The notes under the pieces: generated by a model | Seen by the model: the letters and a program-made list of their open reading frames with translations, nothing else | Databases searched by the model: none | What the model was told of the DNA's origin: nothing | Assembly (NCBI GenBank): GCA_031288795.1 | Contig: JAITQS010000044.1 | Coordinates: forward strand, 1-50,193 | Direction: 5' to 3' | DNA: 50,193 nt | Source: Holosporaceae bacterium | GTDB lineage: Bacteria; Pseudomonadota; Alphaproteobacteria; UBA3830 | Part shown: piece by piece, positions 15,820-24,714 of the stretch | How the letters are laid out: every line of letters begins with the position of its first letter | Numbering within the stretch: position 1 is the first letter of the stretch | Program-made: the position numbers and the translations under genes

Positions 15820-18795
15820 ATGAGGAAAAAAATATTATCCAAAAGGATATTGTTTATGGTTTTTGTTTTTTTTATGAGTGCCAATTGTTATTCCATAAAT
15901 TTTTCCGGTGGAAGCATTAAGGTAAACAACTATGAGCGGGCATGTAACGCTAGGATTGAAATTCTTCAGCGACTGACAAATGTTGGCGGAAGTCAAGCGA
16001 TAATTGACGAATTGAGGAAGATGGTGGCGACAGTCAAGAATTGTCCTCGCAATTTGGACAGAGTACTGATGTTGGGAGCAATTCGGAATACGGTATCCAA
16101 CGCTGACACTTTTATAGGCAGTCATCCAGCCTTACCGGAGATGGCGCCACCTATTATTGTTGCAGCAACACCTGGCTCCAATAGACTGCAGCATACGTTA
16201 TCGCAGTCCAGTTTGGGGAGAGAGACTTCAGCGCAATCAAGAGTTGCGGCACCAACAACGTCAGCTCCGGCACAGCCAAGAGCCGTAGCACCGACAGCTC
16301 CAGCTCCGGCACAGCCTAGAGCCATAGCACCAACAACGTCAGCTCCGGCACAGTCAAGAGCCGTAGCACCAACAGCTCCAGCTCCAGCTCCGGTACAGCC
16401 AAGAGCCGTAGCACCAACAGCTCCAGCTCCGGTACAGCCAAGAGTTGCAGCACCGACAGCTCCAGCTCCAGCTCCGGTACAGCCAAGAGCCGCAGCACCG
16501 ACAGCTCCAGCTCCAGCTCCGGCACAGCCAAGAGCCGCAGCTCCGACAGCTCCAGCTCCAGCTCCGGTACAGCCAAGAGTTGCAGCACCGACAGCTCCAG
16601 CTCCTGTAGCTCCGGCGCAATCAAGGGTTGTGGTACCAACAGCGCCAACTCCTGTAACTCCGGTACAGTCAAGGGGGACTCCGCCGGTAACGTTAACTCC
16701 GGAAATCCACCATTCGCTGCCGCATCATTTCAATATCATCCCCGAAAACGAAAGAAACGACACAATCGCCTGCCTTACCAAGAATCTTGGAGAGCACATT
16801 AGCGCAATAGAAGGAAATGATTATGTGGTAAAATGCGGTAATGACTACCTGCCGGATTGGTTTGCTAAATTGTCGGCGGAATCTATACCCAATACCATTG
16901 CCGGCGTAAAAAAATTAATGAACGCTCTGAGCGTTCGCCAGGCAAAATCTATTTTGCTCTATAATGATGCTTATTATTTAAAACCAATGCTGGAACCATT
17001 CGAAACAAAAACGCTACTAATGACCGCCCTAAAACTCCGCGCCTATGAATTGTCCGCCAATGATCCCATTGTCAATTTATTGAAAATAACAGACGATACC
17101 TCCTATCAAAATGTGCAATTAATACTTAATTCTTCCCCTGAACTAATGTTCTCCCTGGGCTTATTTGAATCCATAAGCTGTGCGTATAGATTGACCGGAT
17201 ACTACTCCGACACTAAAGAATGGCCATTTGTCCCAACATTTAGCGGAAAATTTCAGGTAATGTTGAACATAATTTCCGAAAGTAAAGAAGTCAATAATCC
17301 AATAATACGTATGCTGTTCGAAAAAGTAGACTATAAAAAAATGCACCTAAAAGAAAATTGCTCTTTGGGAGCTGATATCCTGGCAGAATTGTCCAAAGGA
17401 TCTCCCCTAAAGCGCTACGTGGGAAGTGAAGAGGAAATCACCAATGGAAACAAATACGTTGCTAGGGTTTTCTGGGACGTAATGCGTGACGTACTGGGAT
17501 ACGGTCATCTAGAAAGTATTTATTTCCTCGATTTATATTTGACCAGTCAAACGAAAAATGAATTTCGTAACATGATGTGCGAATGCATAGCTGAACAAGA
17601 AGATGAACTGAAAACTTCAGAAACAATATTGGCCACTGCCCATGAACAAATGACCGGTAAAGCTACAGTAAATGCATTACAAACCTATAGCAATAAACAA
17701 AGCGGAGCCTGTGGGTATCCCGCATATTCACAGCAGTATGTGCAGTATATATTTTCAGCCATGCGGCGACGACTCGACAAATTAAAAAACAGCAGTCCGG
17801 AAACCCAGCAGGATATCAAAAGGCAACTATCTACAGCCATGGGATTACTAATACAGGGCTACAATAACTGCGCCGCCGGAGTCAATAAAGCGCATGAAGA
17901 ATGCGTATCCATGCTGCTCCCCACCGACGACATCGATAAATTGTCCTGGAAAGATTGTCTAAAAGCCGCCGTCTGTAGCACAATTTTTAAAATTAAAGAA
18001 GAACTATTCAAATTTAAAAGTCCAAAAAATTTGTACTTATCCCCCCGAGGAGCACAGTTATTCGATGCCGATAATAATATCAAAGACGATGCCGTAGAAA
18101 TGTATAAAGAAACAAGTATGGGAGAAACAGGCATCAATTTTCTCCTAAATGGCATGTATGGCATAGACAAAGCAGATCAAAACACAATGACCTTGGTGGG
18201 AGGAAATAACTCATTCGAAGATATTCGACAGTTTTTGCTCATATACCTCCTAAATGCTAAAAAACATAGCGAAATCGTAGAAAAAGCATGGCAATCTCTG
18301 CGGGACAATCCAGAGACGGCCCAGTGGGGACCCGGCGGAAGCAGACAATTTCGCTGGGCAGGATACGATTTGAAAAATGGCGCTACTATGCCATATCTCT
18401 ACGAATCCATTTTTCCTAGTCTGTTGGTGCACTACTACTCTCCCCTCGGAGATGTTATGTATGGAACGCGGGTGCACGACTACAAAAGTTCGACGTATAA
18501 TAACTATTCTATGAAATTTTACGAATATCAAGCCGTCGTTAAACAGTTGCTGGCGGGGGTAATCGGAGATACGGAATTTATGGTATCGCTACTGCTAAAG
18601 GAACCGCTAACTGAATTGGCATTTGATAAATTCTTTTCTGCCCATGGCGTTGAAAAATTCAAGCTCAGTAGGGATTTTAAACCAAACGTAAATTCTTCGT
18701 CTCCAGTTGGAATTGCCAAAAAAATTCGAGAGGAAAAAATAAAATTTCTGGCAATGATGCTCCGGGATCATTTATCCCTCATGAATATCCACTAG
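15820..18795 (+). CDS. Large exported protein with Pro/Ala-rich repeats, family unknown
   Basis: The 991-residue product begins with a signal peptide (MRKKILSKRILF, then a hydrophobic core ending near SANCYS). A folded N-terminal part of about 110 residues follows. Next is a low-complexity block (about residues 125-290) of a repeated unit of roughly 13-15 residues, APTAPAPAPVQPRA, with variants. After it comes a 700-residue region without low complexity that I do not recognise; it is rich in helices and holds several cysteines (for example NLYLSPRGAQLFDADNN late in the chain). The repeat block resembles extended spacers in secreted or surface proteins. The start was chosen for its GGAGG site and signal peptide. 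Export is inferred and a host-directed role is speculation. Confidence 0.8.
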   Translation: MRKKILSKRILFMVFVFFMSANCYSINFSGGSIKVNNYERACNARIEILQRLTNVGGSQAIIDELRKMVATVKNCPRNLDRVLMLGAIRNTVSNADTFIGSHPALPEMAPPIIVAATPGSNRLQHTLSQSSLGRETSAQSRVAAPTTSAPAQPRAVAPTAPAPAQPRAIAPTTSAPAQSRAVAPTAPAPAPVQPRAVAPTAPAPVQPRVAAPTAPAPAPVQPRAAAPTAPAPAPAQPRAAAPTAPAPAPVQPRVAAPTAPAPVAPAQSRVVVPTAPTPVTPVQSRGTPPVTLTPEIHHSLPHHFNIIPENERNDTIACLTKNLGEHISAIEGNDYVVKCGNDYLPDWFAKLSAESIPNTIAGVKKLMNALSVRQAKSILLYNDAYYLKPMLEPFETKTLLMTALKLRAYELSANDPIVNLLKITDDTSYQNVQLILNSSPELMFSLGLFESISCAYRLTGYYSDTKEWPFVPTFSGKFQVMLNIISESKEVNNPIIRMLFEKVDYKKMHLKENCSLGADILAELSKGSPLKRYVGSEEEITNGNKYVARVFWDVMRDVLGYGHLESIYFLDLYLTSQTKNEFRNMMCECIAEQEDELKTSETILATAHEQMTGKATVNALQTYSNKQSGACGYPAYSQQYVQYIFSAMRRRLDKLKNSSPETQQDIKRQLSTAMGLLIQGYNNCAAGVNKAHEECVSMLLPTDDIDKLSWKDCLKAAVCSTIFKIKEELFKFKSPKNLYLSPRGAQLFDADNNIKDDAVEMYKETSMGETGINFLLNGMYGIDKADQNTMTLVGGNNSFEDIRQFLLIYLLNAKKHSEIVEKAWQSLRDNPETAQWGPGGSRQFRWAGYDLKNGATMPYLYESIFPSLLVHYYSPLGDVMYGTRVHDYKSSTYNNYSMKFYEYQAVVKQLLAGVIGDTEFMVSLLLKEPLTELAFDKFFSAHGVEKFKLSRDFKPNVNSSSPVGIAKKIREEKIKFLAMMLRDHLSLMNIH
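16239..16676 (+). repeat. Coding tandem repeats (Pro/Ala units) in the 991-residue protein gene
   Basis: About ten imperfect units of roughly 39-48 bp encode variants of QPRAVAPTAPAPAP. Units differ in length by multiples of 6 bp, adding or removing Ala-Pro pairs, which suggests ongoing slippage or recombination without loss of frame. Confidence 0.8.
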
Positions 18796-18903
18796 AGAAA
18801 GCGGCTGCTTTTCCTATATCGTTGATATTTGTTGGTATTTGGGACCGTTTTACATAAGTTCGTTGCGGGGATCCAGGTGGTGTGGTCCTGCGCAACGTTC
18901 CTA

Positions 18904-19045
18904 GAGACTGTTGCCTAATGGCTTTTTCTCGCCATCGACTTCGTCAAATCCGTTGTTCAGATCCTCATGTACAGGTAGTACACTGCGGTCTTGCGCTACG
19001 TTTTTCCTCGTTCTTGCAAGAAAAATCTCATTAGGCAACAGTCTT
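18904..19045 (-). mobile_element. 142-bp palindromic mobile element, copy C
   Basis: This full-length copy is close to the apparent consensus. The left end is GAGACTGTTGCCTAATG and the right end CATTAGGCAACAGTCTT, a 16-17-bp inverted repeat with one terminal mismatch. The flanks are TCCTA (18899-18903) and TTCTA (19046-19050), a target duplication with one difference. It fills most of the 332-bp gap between the convergent 991-residue protein gene and the symporter gene. A decayed fragment of a similar sequence may lie just before it (18860-18901). Confidence 0.9.
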
Positions 19046-19127
19046 TTCTACTTCCGGGACTCTAAATTTAGCCAATGTTCGAATTTTCCAATTTTCCAAG
19101 ATAAATTGAAATTTTTTATCATGATTT

Positions 19128-20492
19128 TTATTTGGGCATGTTAAAAAATGCTTTAGTTTCTCTAACGACTATTTTTCTAAGTCCTATTAATCCCATCAGA
19201 TTGGGAATGGCCATTAGTCCGGTTGCGATATCGGCGACCGTGAATATCATATTAATTTTATAAAAAGGTCCTATGATAACGAAGAAAAGAAACACTATAT
19301 TATATATGATTATGGATTTGGTTCCCCACAAGTATTGGACGCATTTTTCTCCATAATAATTCCATCCGATGATTGTGGTGAAGGCGAAGAACAAAATTCC
19401 TATATTTACGACGTACTTTCCAATTTCGGCTATGCCGAATCCTATTCCGAAGGCGTGGGATGTTAGTAGAGCTCCATTTATGGTGCAGGTAGACGAAAAG
19501 ATGCCAGTCTTAGCGGAAGTAATAACCAATACCACTCCGGTCATGGTGCATATAATTATGGAGAAAAAAGCTCCTGTCATTGCGATGAGTCCTTGTTTTG
19601 CAGGAGAATTCGTTTGGGCAGCGGCAGAAGCTATTGCGGCACTGCCCAATCCAGACTCGTGGGAGAATATTCCTTTGCTTATGCCCAATTGAATGGCAAC
19701 TAATACTGAAATTCCGAGGCTTCCTCCCAAAATAGCCTGCGGATAAAAAGCTCCAACGATGATCAAATATAGCGCATTAGGAATCATGTTTGCGTTAATG
19801 ATCAGCAGCAGAACGGCGGCGCCAACGTAAAATATACACATGAAGGGAACGATTCTTTCCGCAACGTAGGCAATTCGATGTATTCCTCCAAAAGTGACAG
19901 TTGCTACCGAAATTCCAAGCGCTATGGCCGTAAACCATAGCGGAATTCCAAAGGAATGTAGGGCTGTTGCTATTGTATTGGCCTGTGTCCATGTTCCTAT
20001 TCCGATGAGAGCCACCAACATTCCAAAGACGGCGAAAAATTTCGCCAATATTTTGTTTTCCAGTCCCATTTCGATGTAGTACATGGGACCACCGGCGATT
20101 TTTCCGTCTGCTCCGATTCGGCGATATTTTATGGCCAAGAATCCTTCGGCGTATTTGGCGGCCATTCCGAAAAAAGCGGCGATCCACATCCAAAATAGCG
20201 CACCAGGTCCTCCGGTGCTAACGGCCAGAGCCACTCCAACAATGTTTCCGGTGCCAACGGTGGCGGATAAAGCAGTGCAGAGAGACGCAAAATTCGATAT
20301 ATCTCCCATTGATTTGCTGGATGCATCATTATTTTTTTCCAGAAGATATTTTATAGCTTGTTTCAAACGAAAAAACTGCAAAAAATTCAATTTAAAAGAA
20401 AAATATATGCTTACAAATGCGAGAATCGAAATTAACGGTATTCCCCAGATTGTCCGGCTTATTATAGTGATAAAACTTTCCATTCGTTCCAT
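19128..20492 (-). CDS. Alanine/glycine:cation symporter (AGCS family)
   Basis: The product has 454 residues and about 10-11 transmembrane segments, typical of the AGCS family of Na+ or H+-coupled alanine/glycine transporters. Signatures are ALSATVGTGNIVGVALAVSTGGPGALFWMW (about 75-104), KYAEGFLAIKYR, the GGPMYYIEMGL loop and GISKGIFSHESGLGSAAIA. A tandem glycine riboswitch precedes the gene on the same strand, so glycine is the probable substrate or at least the signal. The start was chosen because GGAGGA lies 8 bp upstream, within a hairpin that can hide it. An in-frame ATG three codons later is an alternative. Confidence 0.93.
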   Translation of the reverse strand: MERMESFITIISRTIWGIPLISILAFVSIYFSFKLNFLQFFRLKQAIKYLLEKNNDASSKSMGDISNFASLCTALSATVGTGNIVGVALAVSTGGPGALFWMWIAAFFGMAAKYAEGFLAIKYRRIGADGKIAGGPMYYIEMGLENKILAKFFAVFGMLVALIGIGTWTQANTIATALHSFGIPLWFTAIALGISVATVTFGGIHRIAYVAERIVPFMCIFYVGAAVLLLIINANMIPNALYLIIVGAFYPQAILGGSLGISVLVAIQLGISKGIFSHESGLGSAAIASAAAQTNSPAKQGLIAMTGAFFSIIICTMTGVVLVITSAKTGIFSSTCTINGALLTSHAFGIGFGIAEIGKYVVNIGILFFAFTTIIGWNYYGEKCVQYLWGTKSIIIYNIVFLFFVIIGPFYKINMIFTVADIATGLMAIPNLMGLIGLRKIVVRETKAFFNMPK

Positions 20493-20500
20493 AAAAAAAT

Positions 20501-20520
20501 TCCTCCTAATGCTTGGAGGA
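20501..20520 (-). promoter_or_regulatory. RBS-sequestering hairpin of the glycine riboswitch expression platform
   Basis: In the mRNA, UCCUCC (20520-20515) can pair with the ribosome-binding site GGAGGA (20506-20501) across an 8-nt loop. A run of seven U follows directly. The hairpin can therefore hide the RBS and might also act as a terminator. GAGGAUA just after the second aptamer core (20583-20577) is complementary to the 5' arm UAUCCUC (20522-20516) and could compete with the hairpin. Confidence 0.6.
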
Positions 20521-20576
20521 TAAAAGACACGGCAATGACATCCAGTAAAAAACGAATGTTTTAGAACCGATCGAAT

Positions 20577-20885
20577 TATCCTCTGTTCTTTTACCTGAGA
20601 GTTTTCGGCTTAGGAAGCCTTGCTCCTTCGGTGCCCAGTAAGCGAAACAATTGACTATTGGACTTTTTTTGCAATTAACTTCAGCGGATTTACTATTACG
20701 GCAAGTACATTCAAATTTTGTGTGATTGTACAAGCGGCTGATCCGTCTTGTTTTTGCAAAAACATCCAATTACCCAATGTTTTCTCTCCATGAGTCTCTC
20801 CAAAGTTTTGTCCAGCAACGATACTTTTGCCTGAGATTTTTTTATCCTTCGGCGGATCGAAAAACGATCTCTCTCCCGATGCCTT
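20577..20885 (-). promoter_or_regulatory. Tandem glycine riboswitch
   Basis: Two glycine aptamer cores are visible on the minus strand. Aptamer I (about 20880-20815) has GGGAGAGA, a short P2 (GATCG-TTTTT-CGATC), CCGCCGAAGGAT and ATCTCAGGCAAAAG. Aptamer II has GGAGAG (at 20801 and again at 20789), then the core GGGCACCGAAGGAGCAAGG and AAACTCTCAGGTAAAAGAAC (about 20637-20586). Both cores match the known consensus closely. Between GGAGAG and the core of aptamer II lie about 150 nt instead of the few tens usual, so P2 is enlarged or carries an insert. It would control the downstream symporter gene in response to glycine. Confidence 0.88.
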
Positions 20886-21244
20886 CATCCAAAATGATCG
20901 ACCGAGATATTGTGCCATAATTAGGTATTTTATTGCAAGCAATTTTCGAGGATTTTAGGGAAAAGTTCAGGGCCATTTAATTCTCCCCAATAATATTGCG
21001 CGCTCCGGTGATTCAACCGGGATCTTGCGCAAAATATTTGATGGCAAGCTACTGTATTTTTTTGACTAAAAGTGGCTGGATATCTCTTCTTGCGAAAGAA
21101 TTAAAGAGCTCTGGGAAAAGTTACATAGCAAAAAGCGAAGCCGAGCATCAACTACCTTGGGATACTTGACTATATTATCGCAATACATCAAAATCATTAG
21201 CGTTTTGAGGAAGCTGGGAAGTTGTTTCCCATGTAATTCGGGGA
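20886..21244. other. Intergenic region between riboswitch and dedA
   Basis: These 359 bp separate two divergent transcripts and must hold both promoters. A two-part inverted repeat is present: TTGCGC (20996-21001) with GCGCAA (21027-21032), and inside it CCGGT (21005-21009) with ACCGG (21016-21020). No gene is apparent. Confidence 0.4.
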
Positions 21245-21802
21245 TTGGTTTTGTTTGAGAATTTTATCCAGAACTATGGATACTATGCAGTTTTTTTGTG
21301 TGCCTGTATTGAGGGAGAAGTTGCAATTCTGACGGCGGGATTTTTGTGTCGGCATGGTATGATGTCTCTTTCTCTAGTGATGTTGACGGCTTTTTTGGGG
21401 ACTCTCATGACGGAGCAGGGATTATTTTTTGTGGGCAGGGTATACGGCTCAAGACTTTTAAAAAAATATCCTCAGTTATCCAGCAAGACAGAAAAGGTTA
21501 TGGTTTTTCTAAGGAAATACGACTCGGCGTTTATATTTGGCTCGAGATTCGTCTACGGGATTAGGAACATAAGTCCGATTGTTATAGGAATGGCAGGCAT
21601 ATTGCCGCTGAAATTTTCGACGCTAAACATACCGGCGGCGCTGATATGGTCTGTGCTGGTAGCCGGGGCCGGGTATCTGTTTGCGGACATGCTGGAGTTG
21701 GCCAAAGAGCATATGAAATTTGTGCAATATGCGGCATTGCTGGTGCTACTGATTGCCTTTGGCTATTTTATCTACAGGAAATCGAAAAAAAGGGATAAAT
21801 AG
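21245..21802 (+). CDS. DedA-family membrane protein (VTT domain)
   Basis: The 185-residue protein has four to five hydrophobic segments and the DedA/VTT layout. It starts FENFIQNYGYYAVFLCACIEGE (family usual form GxxxPxPxE, here CIEGE), followed by GFLCRHG and LGTLMTEQGLFFVGRVYGSRLL. The central FGSRFVYGIRNISPIVIGMAG is the hallmark FxRfxpgvR...aG block. Members include undecaprenyl-phosphate or phospholipid flippases and proteins needed for envelope integrity and pH tolerance. The frame opens with TTG at 21245 and a second TTG lies two codons on; no ATG is placed near the domain start. It is 114 bp upstream of pal. Confidence 0.85.
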   Translation: MVLFENFIQNYGYYAVFLCACIEGEVAILTAGFLCRHGMMSLSLVMLTAFLGTLMTEQGLFFVGRVYGSRLLKKYPQLSSKTEKVMVFLRKYDSAFIFGSRFVYGIRNISPIVIGMAGILPLKFSTLNIPAALIWSVLVAGAGYLFADMLELAKEHMKFVQYAALLVLLIAFGYFIYRKSKKRDK

Positions 21803-21916
21803 AGTCCGAGAAGCAAAATATGCAGACATGGCTATTGTATTTATTTCGGATCAATGTTGATATAATCGAGTGTATTTGTTTTGTATATTGCGATATTGTA
21901 GTTAGGAGAAAGAAAA

Positions 21917-22414
21917 ATGGAAAAAATAGTTAGGGAAATGGTTTCTCTTGCTTGTCTAATTTTTTTGATTGGTTGCGAATGTTCAAAAGATGTCAGTGTA
22001 ATCGATAACGCTGCGGCCCAAGATGGTGCGATGGTTATTGATGATGAGGGTTTGCGTAATTCGGCGGCGAATTTTATTGCCAATGCCGGAGATAGGGTTT
22101 TCTTTGCCTACGACAGGTCGAATATTTCTCCAGAAGCGGAAGCTACATTGGCACGTCAGGCGGAATGGCTCCAGAATAATCCTTCCCGGAGAGTGCTTAT
22201 TGAGGGGCACTGCGATGCAAGGGGAACTCGGGAGTATAACCTTGGTCTCGGAGAGCGCAGAGCGGATGCAGCAGCCCATTATCTGATAAATCGTGGAATT
22301 TCCGGAGATCGCGTTAGAACTATTTCCTATGGAAAAGATCGTCCGATTGCGGCGCAGGGGACCACCGAGGAAGTTTACCGAATGAATCGTGTTGCAATAT
22401 CTGTGATTGAATAG
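21917..22414 (+). CDS. pal: Peptidoglycan-associated lipoprotein Pal
   Basis: The product is an outer-membrane lipoprotein of 165 residues with lipobox LIGC (lipidated Cys20) and a C-terminal OmpA-like peptidoglycan-binding domain (about 55-165). Key elements are FAYDRSNISPEAEATL, VLIEGHCDARGTREYNLGLG, RRADAAAHYL and SYGKDRPIA. In the Tol-Pal complex it anchors the outer membrane to peptidoglycan and helps constriction at division. The tolQRAB and cpoB genes that often precede pal are absent here; dedA is the upstream neighbour. AGGAGAAAG precedes the ATG. Confidence 0.95.
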   Translation: MEKIVREMVSLACLIFLIGCECSKDVSVIDNAAAQDGAMVIDDEGLRNSAANFIANAGDRVFFAYDRSNISPEAEATLARQAEWLQNNPSRRVLIEGHCDARGTREYNLGLGERRADAAAHYLINRGISGDRVRTISYGKDRPIAAQGTTEEVYRMNRVAISVIE

Positions 22415-22524
22415 TCCACCAGGTCGGCAGTAATTGGTGACTGGGGAAAAGATCGAGCGAAAAGGATCGCCCGTGGAGGATTATGCTATGTTTTTTGTTG
22501 TTATTGCGGGGGTGAAGTGACGAG

Positions 22525-24627
22525 GTGGCGAAGCAGTCCGGTGAAACACATTTGGATATGTGCGGTTTGGGTAATGGGGATATCGCCGCGGTAGCAGAGG
22601 CAGGGGGGGCCGATGCTGGATCGAGACTATTAGGCGACAGTCTCGGATCTACCGTGGTGGCGGTTCTGCCCCTGGGTCCCTTCGATTCGTTTTTTTCGTA
22701 TTTGTGCGACCGCGAATTGGCTCCCGGCACCGTTGTGGAGGTGCCGTTTGGGCGGCAATATATTTTGGGCGTCGTTGTTGACGGCGCTATAAAAACAGAC
22801 ATAAAATTAAAGAGTATTAGAAAAGTTTTTGCCCACAACATAGGAGAGATTTCTCTGGCGTTTTTGCAATGGGTATCGGCCTACACTTTAATTCCTTCTG
22901 GAAATGTCTTGAAAATGATTCTGGCTGAAAAATCTATTTTTTCCCCCAAAGCGGATAGAAAAAAGAAGGTTGCTGATTCACTAGTCCAAAGCGGATCTGA
23001 TAAATTTCCGCCGCGGTTGTCCTGTACCAGGACATGGGCGGAGATTGCTCTGAGTAGAGTTCAGCTGGAGGCGCTGGATGGTATTCGCCGCGGTGGTTCC
23101 AGGCCATTTCTGCTGCATGGAGTCACGGGGTCCGGTAAAACAGAGGTGTATTTGTCGGCGGCCCGGGATGTTCTCCAGAATAACAAGCAGGTACTAATCT
23201 TGTTTCCGGAAATCGCTTTGACCAACCAGATCATCGAGCGTATAGAAAAATATTTTGGCGCTAGACCCGTTGTGTGGAACTCGATGGTTTCCCCCAAAAA
23301 CAGATGCAGCGCTTGGCTCAGTGCCATATCCGGAGAGGGCGGCATATTTGTGGGAGCGCGGTCTGCTCTATTTCTTCCGTTTCGGGATCTTGGCATGATC
23401 ATCGTAGACGAAGAACATGATTCCTCCTACAAGCAGGAAGAGGGAAATTTCTACAATGCCCGTGATATGGCCATTGTGCGGGGACATTTACAAAAAATTC
23501 CCGTAATTTTGTCGTCGGCAACTCCGTCCCTCGAGAGCTACATGAACGCAAAAAATGGTAAATACGGATACACTCTTCTGGAACACAGATTCGGCGCGTC
23601 GCAGATTCCCCCCATATATCTCATCGACATGAAACAAAATAAAGTCGATGGTTTCATATCGCCAATTCTGCTGCACGCCATAAAAAATACTCTAGAAAAG
23701 AAGGAGCAGTGTCTTATATATCTCAATCGCCGGGGCTATTCTCCAATTACGCTGTGCAAATCCTGTGGGGAAAAAATCGCCTGTCCCAATTGTACCAGTT
23801 GGCTGGTGTATCATAAAAATATCGATAAAATGATATGCCACCATTGTAATCACAGGGCTTTCGTTCCCCCCAAATGTCCCGTTTGTGAGGAAGAAGGCTC
23901 CATGATTCCATTTGGTCCCGGCATCGAGCGGGTCTTCGACGAATTGCAGGAGAAGCTCCCGGAAGCCAAAATAAAAATTGCTTCCTCTGATACTATGGAT
24001 TCCGGCAAAAATATAGCTCTGATGTTCGATAAAATTTATCGCAACGAAGTTGATATCATAATTGGAACGCAAATATTGGCAAAAGGTCATCACTTTCCTA
24101 ATATTACGCTGGTGGGAATCGTCGATGGTGATTTGGGACTCCACGGTGCAGACATTCGGGCATCGGAAAAGACCTATCAGCTTATAAATCAGGTTGCGGG
24201 ACGCGCAGGACGGGCCGAAAAAAAAGGAAAAATCCTGATACAAACCTTTAATCCATCCCATTCGCTCTTTGCGGCGCTCCAGTCTACGGATCCCAATAAT
24301 TTTATGGAGATGGAAATGGTGTCTCGCCAAGAAAATAATCTGCCTCCGTTTTCGAAATTTGCCGCCATAATTATTTCCGGCACCAACAGAGAATTAACGG
24401 AAAAAATCGCAAAAGAGCTGGGAAAAGCAAAAATAAACGATGTATCTTTGCTGGGGCCGGCACCGGCTCCGATTTTTTTGCTCCGGGGAAGGAGCAGGTG
24501 GCGCATTTTGCTAAAAACTTCCAAAAAAACAGCCATAAATAATCTAATAAAGAAATGGTTTTTGGCGGTAAAAATTCCCAAAAACGTTAAAATTCAAATA
24601 GATATCGATCCAATTAATTTTTTGTAG
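22525..24627 (+). CDS. priA: Primosomal helicase PriA
   Basis: PriA is the 3'-5' helicase that reloads the replisome at collapsed forks. The 700-residue protein has the N-terminal 3'-DNA-binding domain (VVAVLPLGPFDSFFSYL, then VVEVPFGRQYILGVVVD), the Walker A GVTGSGKTEVYLSA, the DEEH box with IIVDEEHDSSYKQEEG, and SSATPSLES. A zinc-binding insert holds eight cysteines in paired CxxC motifs (CKSCGEKIACPNC, then CHHC and CPVC). The last helicase motifs read IGTQILAKGHHFPNITLVG and QVAGRAGRA. The start is uncertain: GTG 22525 gives about 40 residues before the conserved domain, and ATG 22558 or a GTG near 22654 are alternatives. Confidence 0.94.
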   Translation: MAKQSGETHLDMCGLGNGDIAAVAEAGGADAGSRLLGDSLGSTVVAVLPLGPFDSFFSYLCDRELAPGTVVEVPFGRQYILGVVVDGAIKTDIKLKSIRKVFAHNIGEISLAFLQWVSAYTLIPSGNVLKMILAEKSIFSPKADRKKKVADSLVQSGSDKFPPRLSCTRTWAEIALSRVQLEALDGIRRGGSRPFLLHGVTGSGKTEVYLSAARDVLQNNKQVLILFPEIALTNQIIERIEKYFGARPVVWNSMVSPKNRCSAWLSAISGEGGIFVGARSALFLPFRDLGMIIVDEEHDSSYKQEEGNFYNARDMAIVRGHLQKIPVILSSATPSLESYMNAKNGKYGYTLLEHRFGASQIPPIYLIDMKQNKVDGFISPILLHAIKNTLEKKEQCLIYLNRRGYSPITLCKSCGEKIACPNCTSWLVYHKNIDKMICHHCNHRAFVPPKCPVCEEEGSMIPFGPGIERVFDELQEKLPEAKIKIASSDTMDSGKNIALMFDKIYRNEVDIIIGTQILAKGHHFPNITLVGIVDGDLGLHGADIRASEKTYQLINQVAGRAGRAEKKGKILIQTFNPSHSLFAALQSTDPNNFMEMEMVSRQENNLPPFSKFAAIIISGTNRELTEKIAKELGKAKINDVSLLGPAPAPIFLLRGRSRWRILLKTSKKTAINNLIKKWFLAVKIPKNVKIQIDIDPINFL

Positions 24628-24714
24628 GTTAACTCTTTATCAATGAATTTGTTTTATTCTCTAGATTAGAGTAGATGTTTTTTACCTATTCTATGTATGA
24701 TAAAGGTAATTGCA

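Noticed and set aside
16122-16672. Long antisense frames over the Pro/Ala repeat block
   Set aside because: They arise from the low-complexity GC-rich repeat and show only repeat-derived residues.
18796-18820. Small hairpin AAAGC-GGCT-GCTTT after the 991-residue protein gene as terminator
   Set aside because: The stem has only 5 bp and there is no real T tract.
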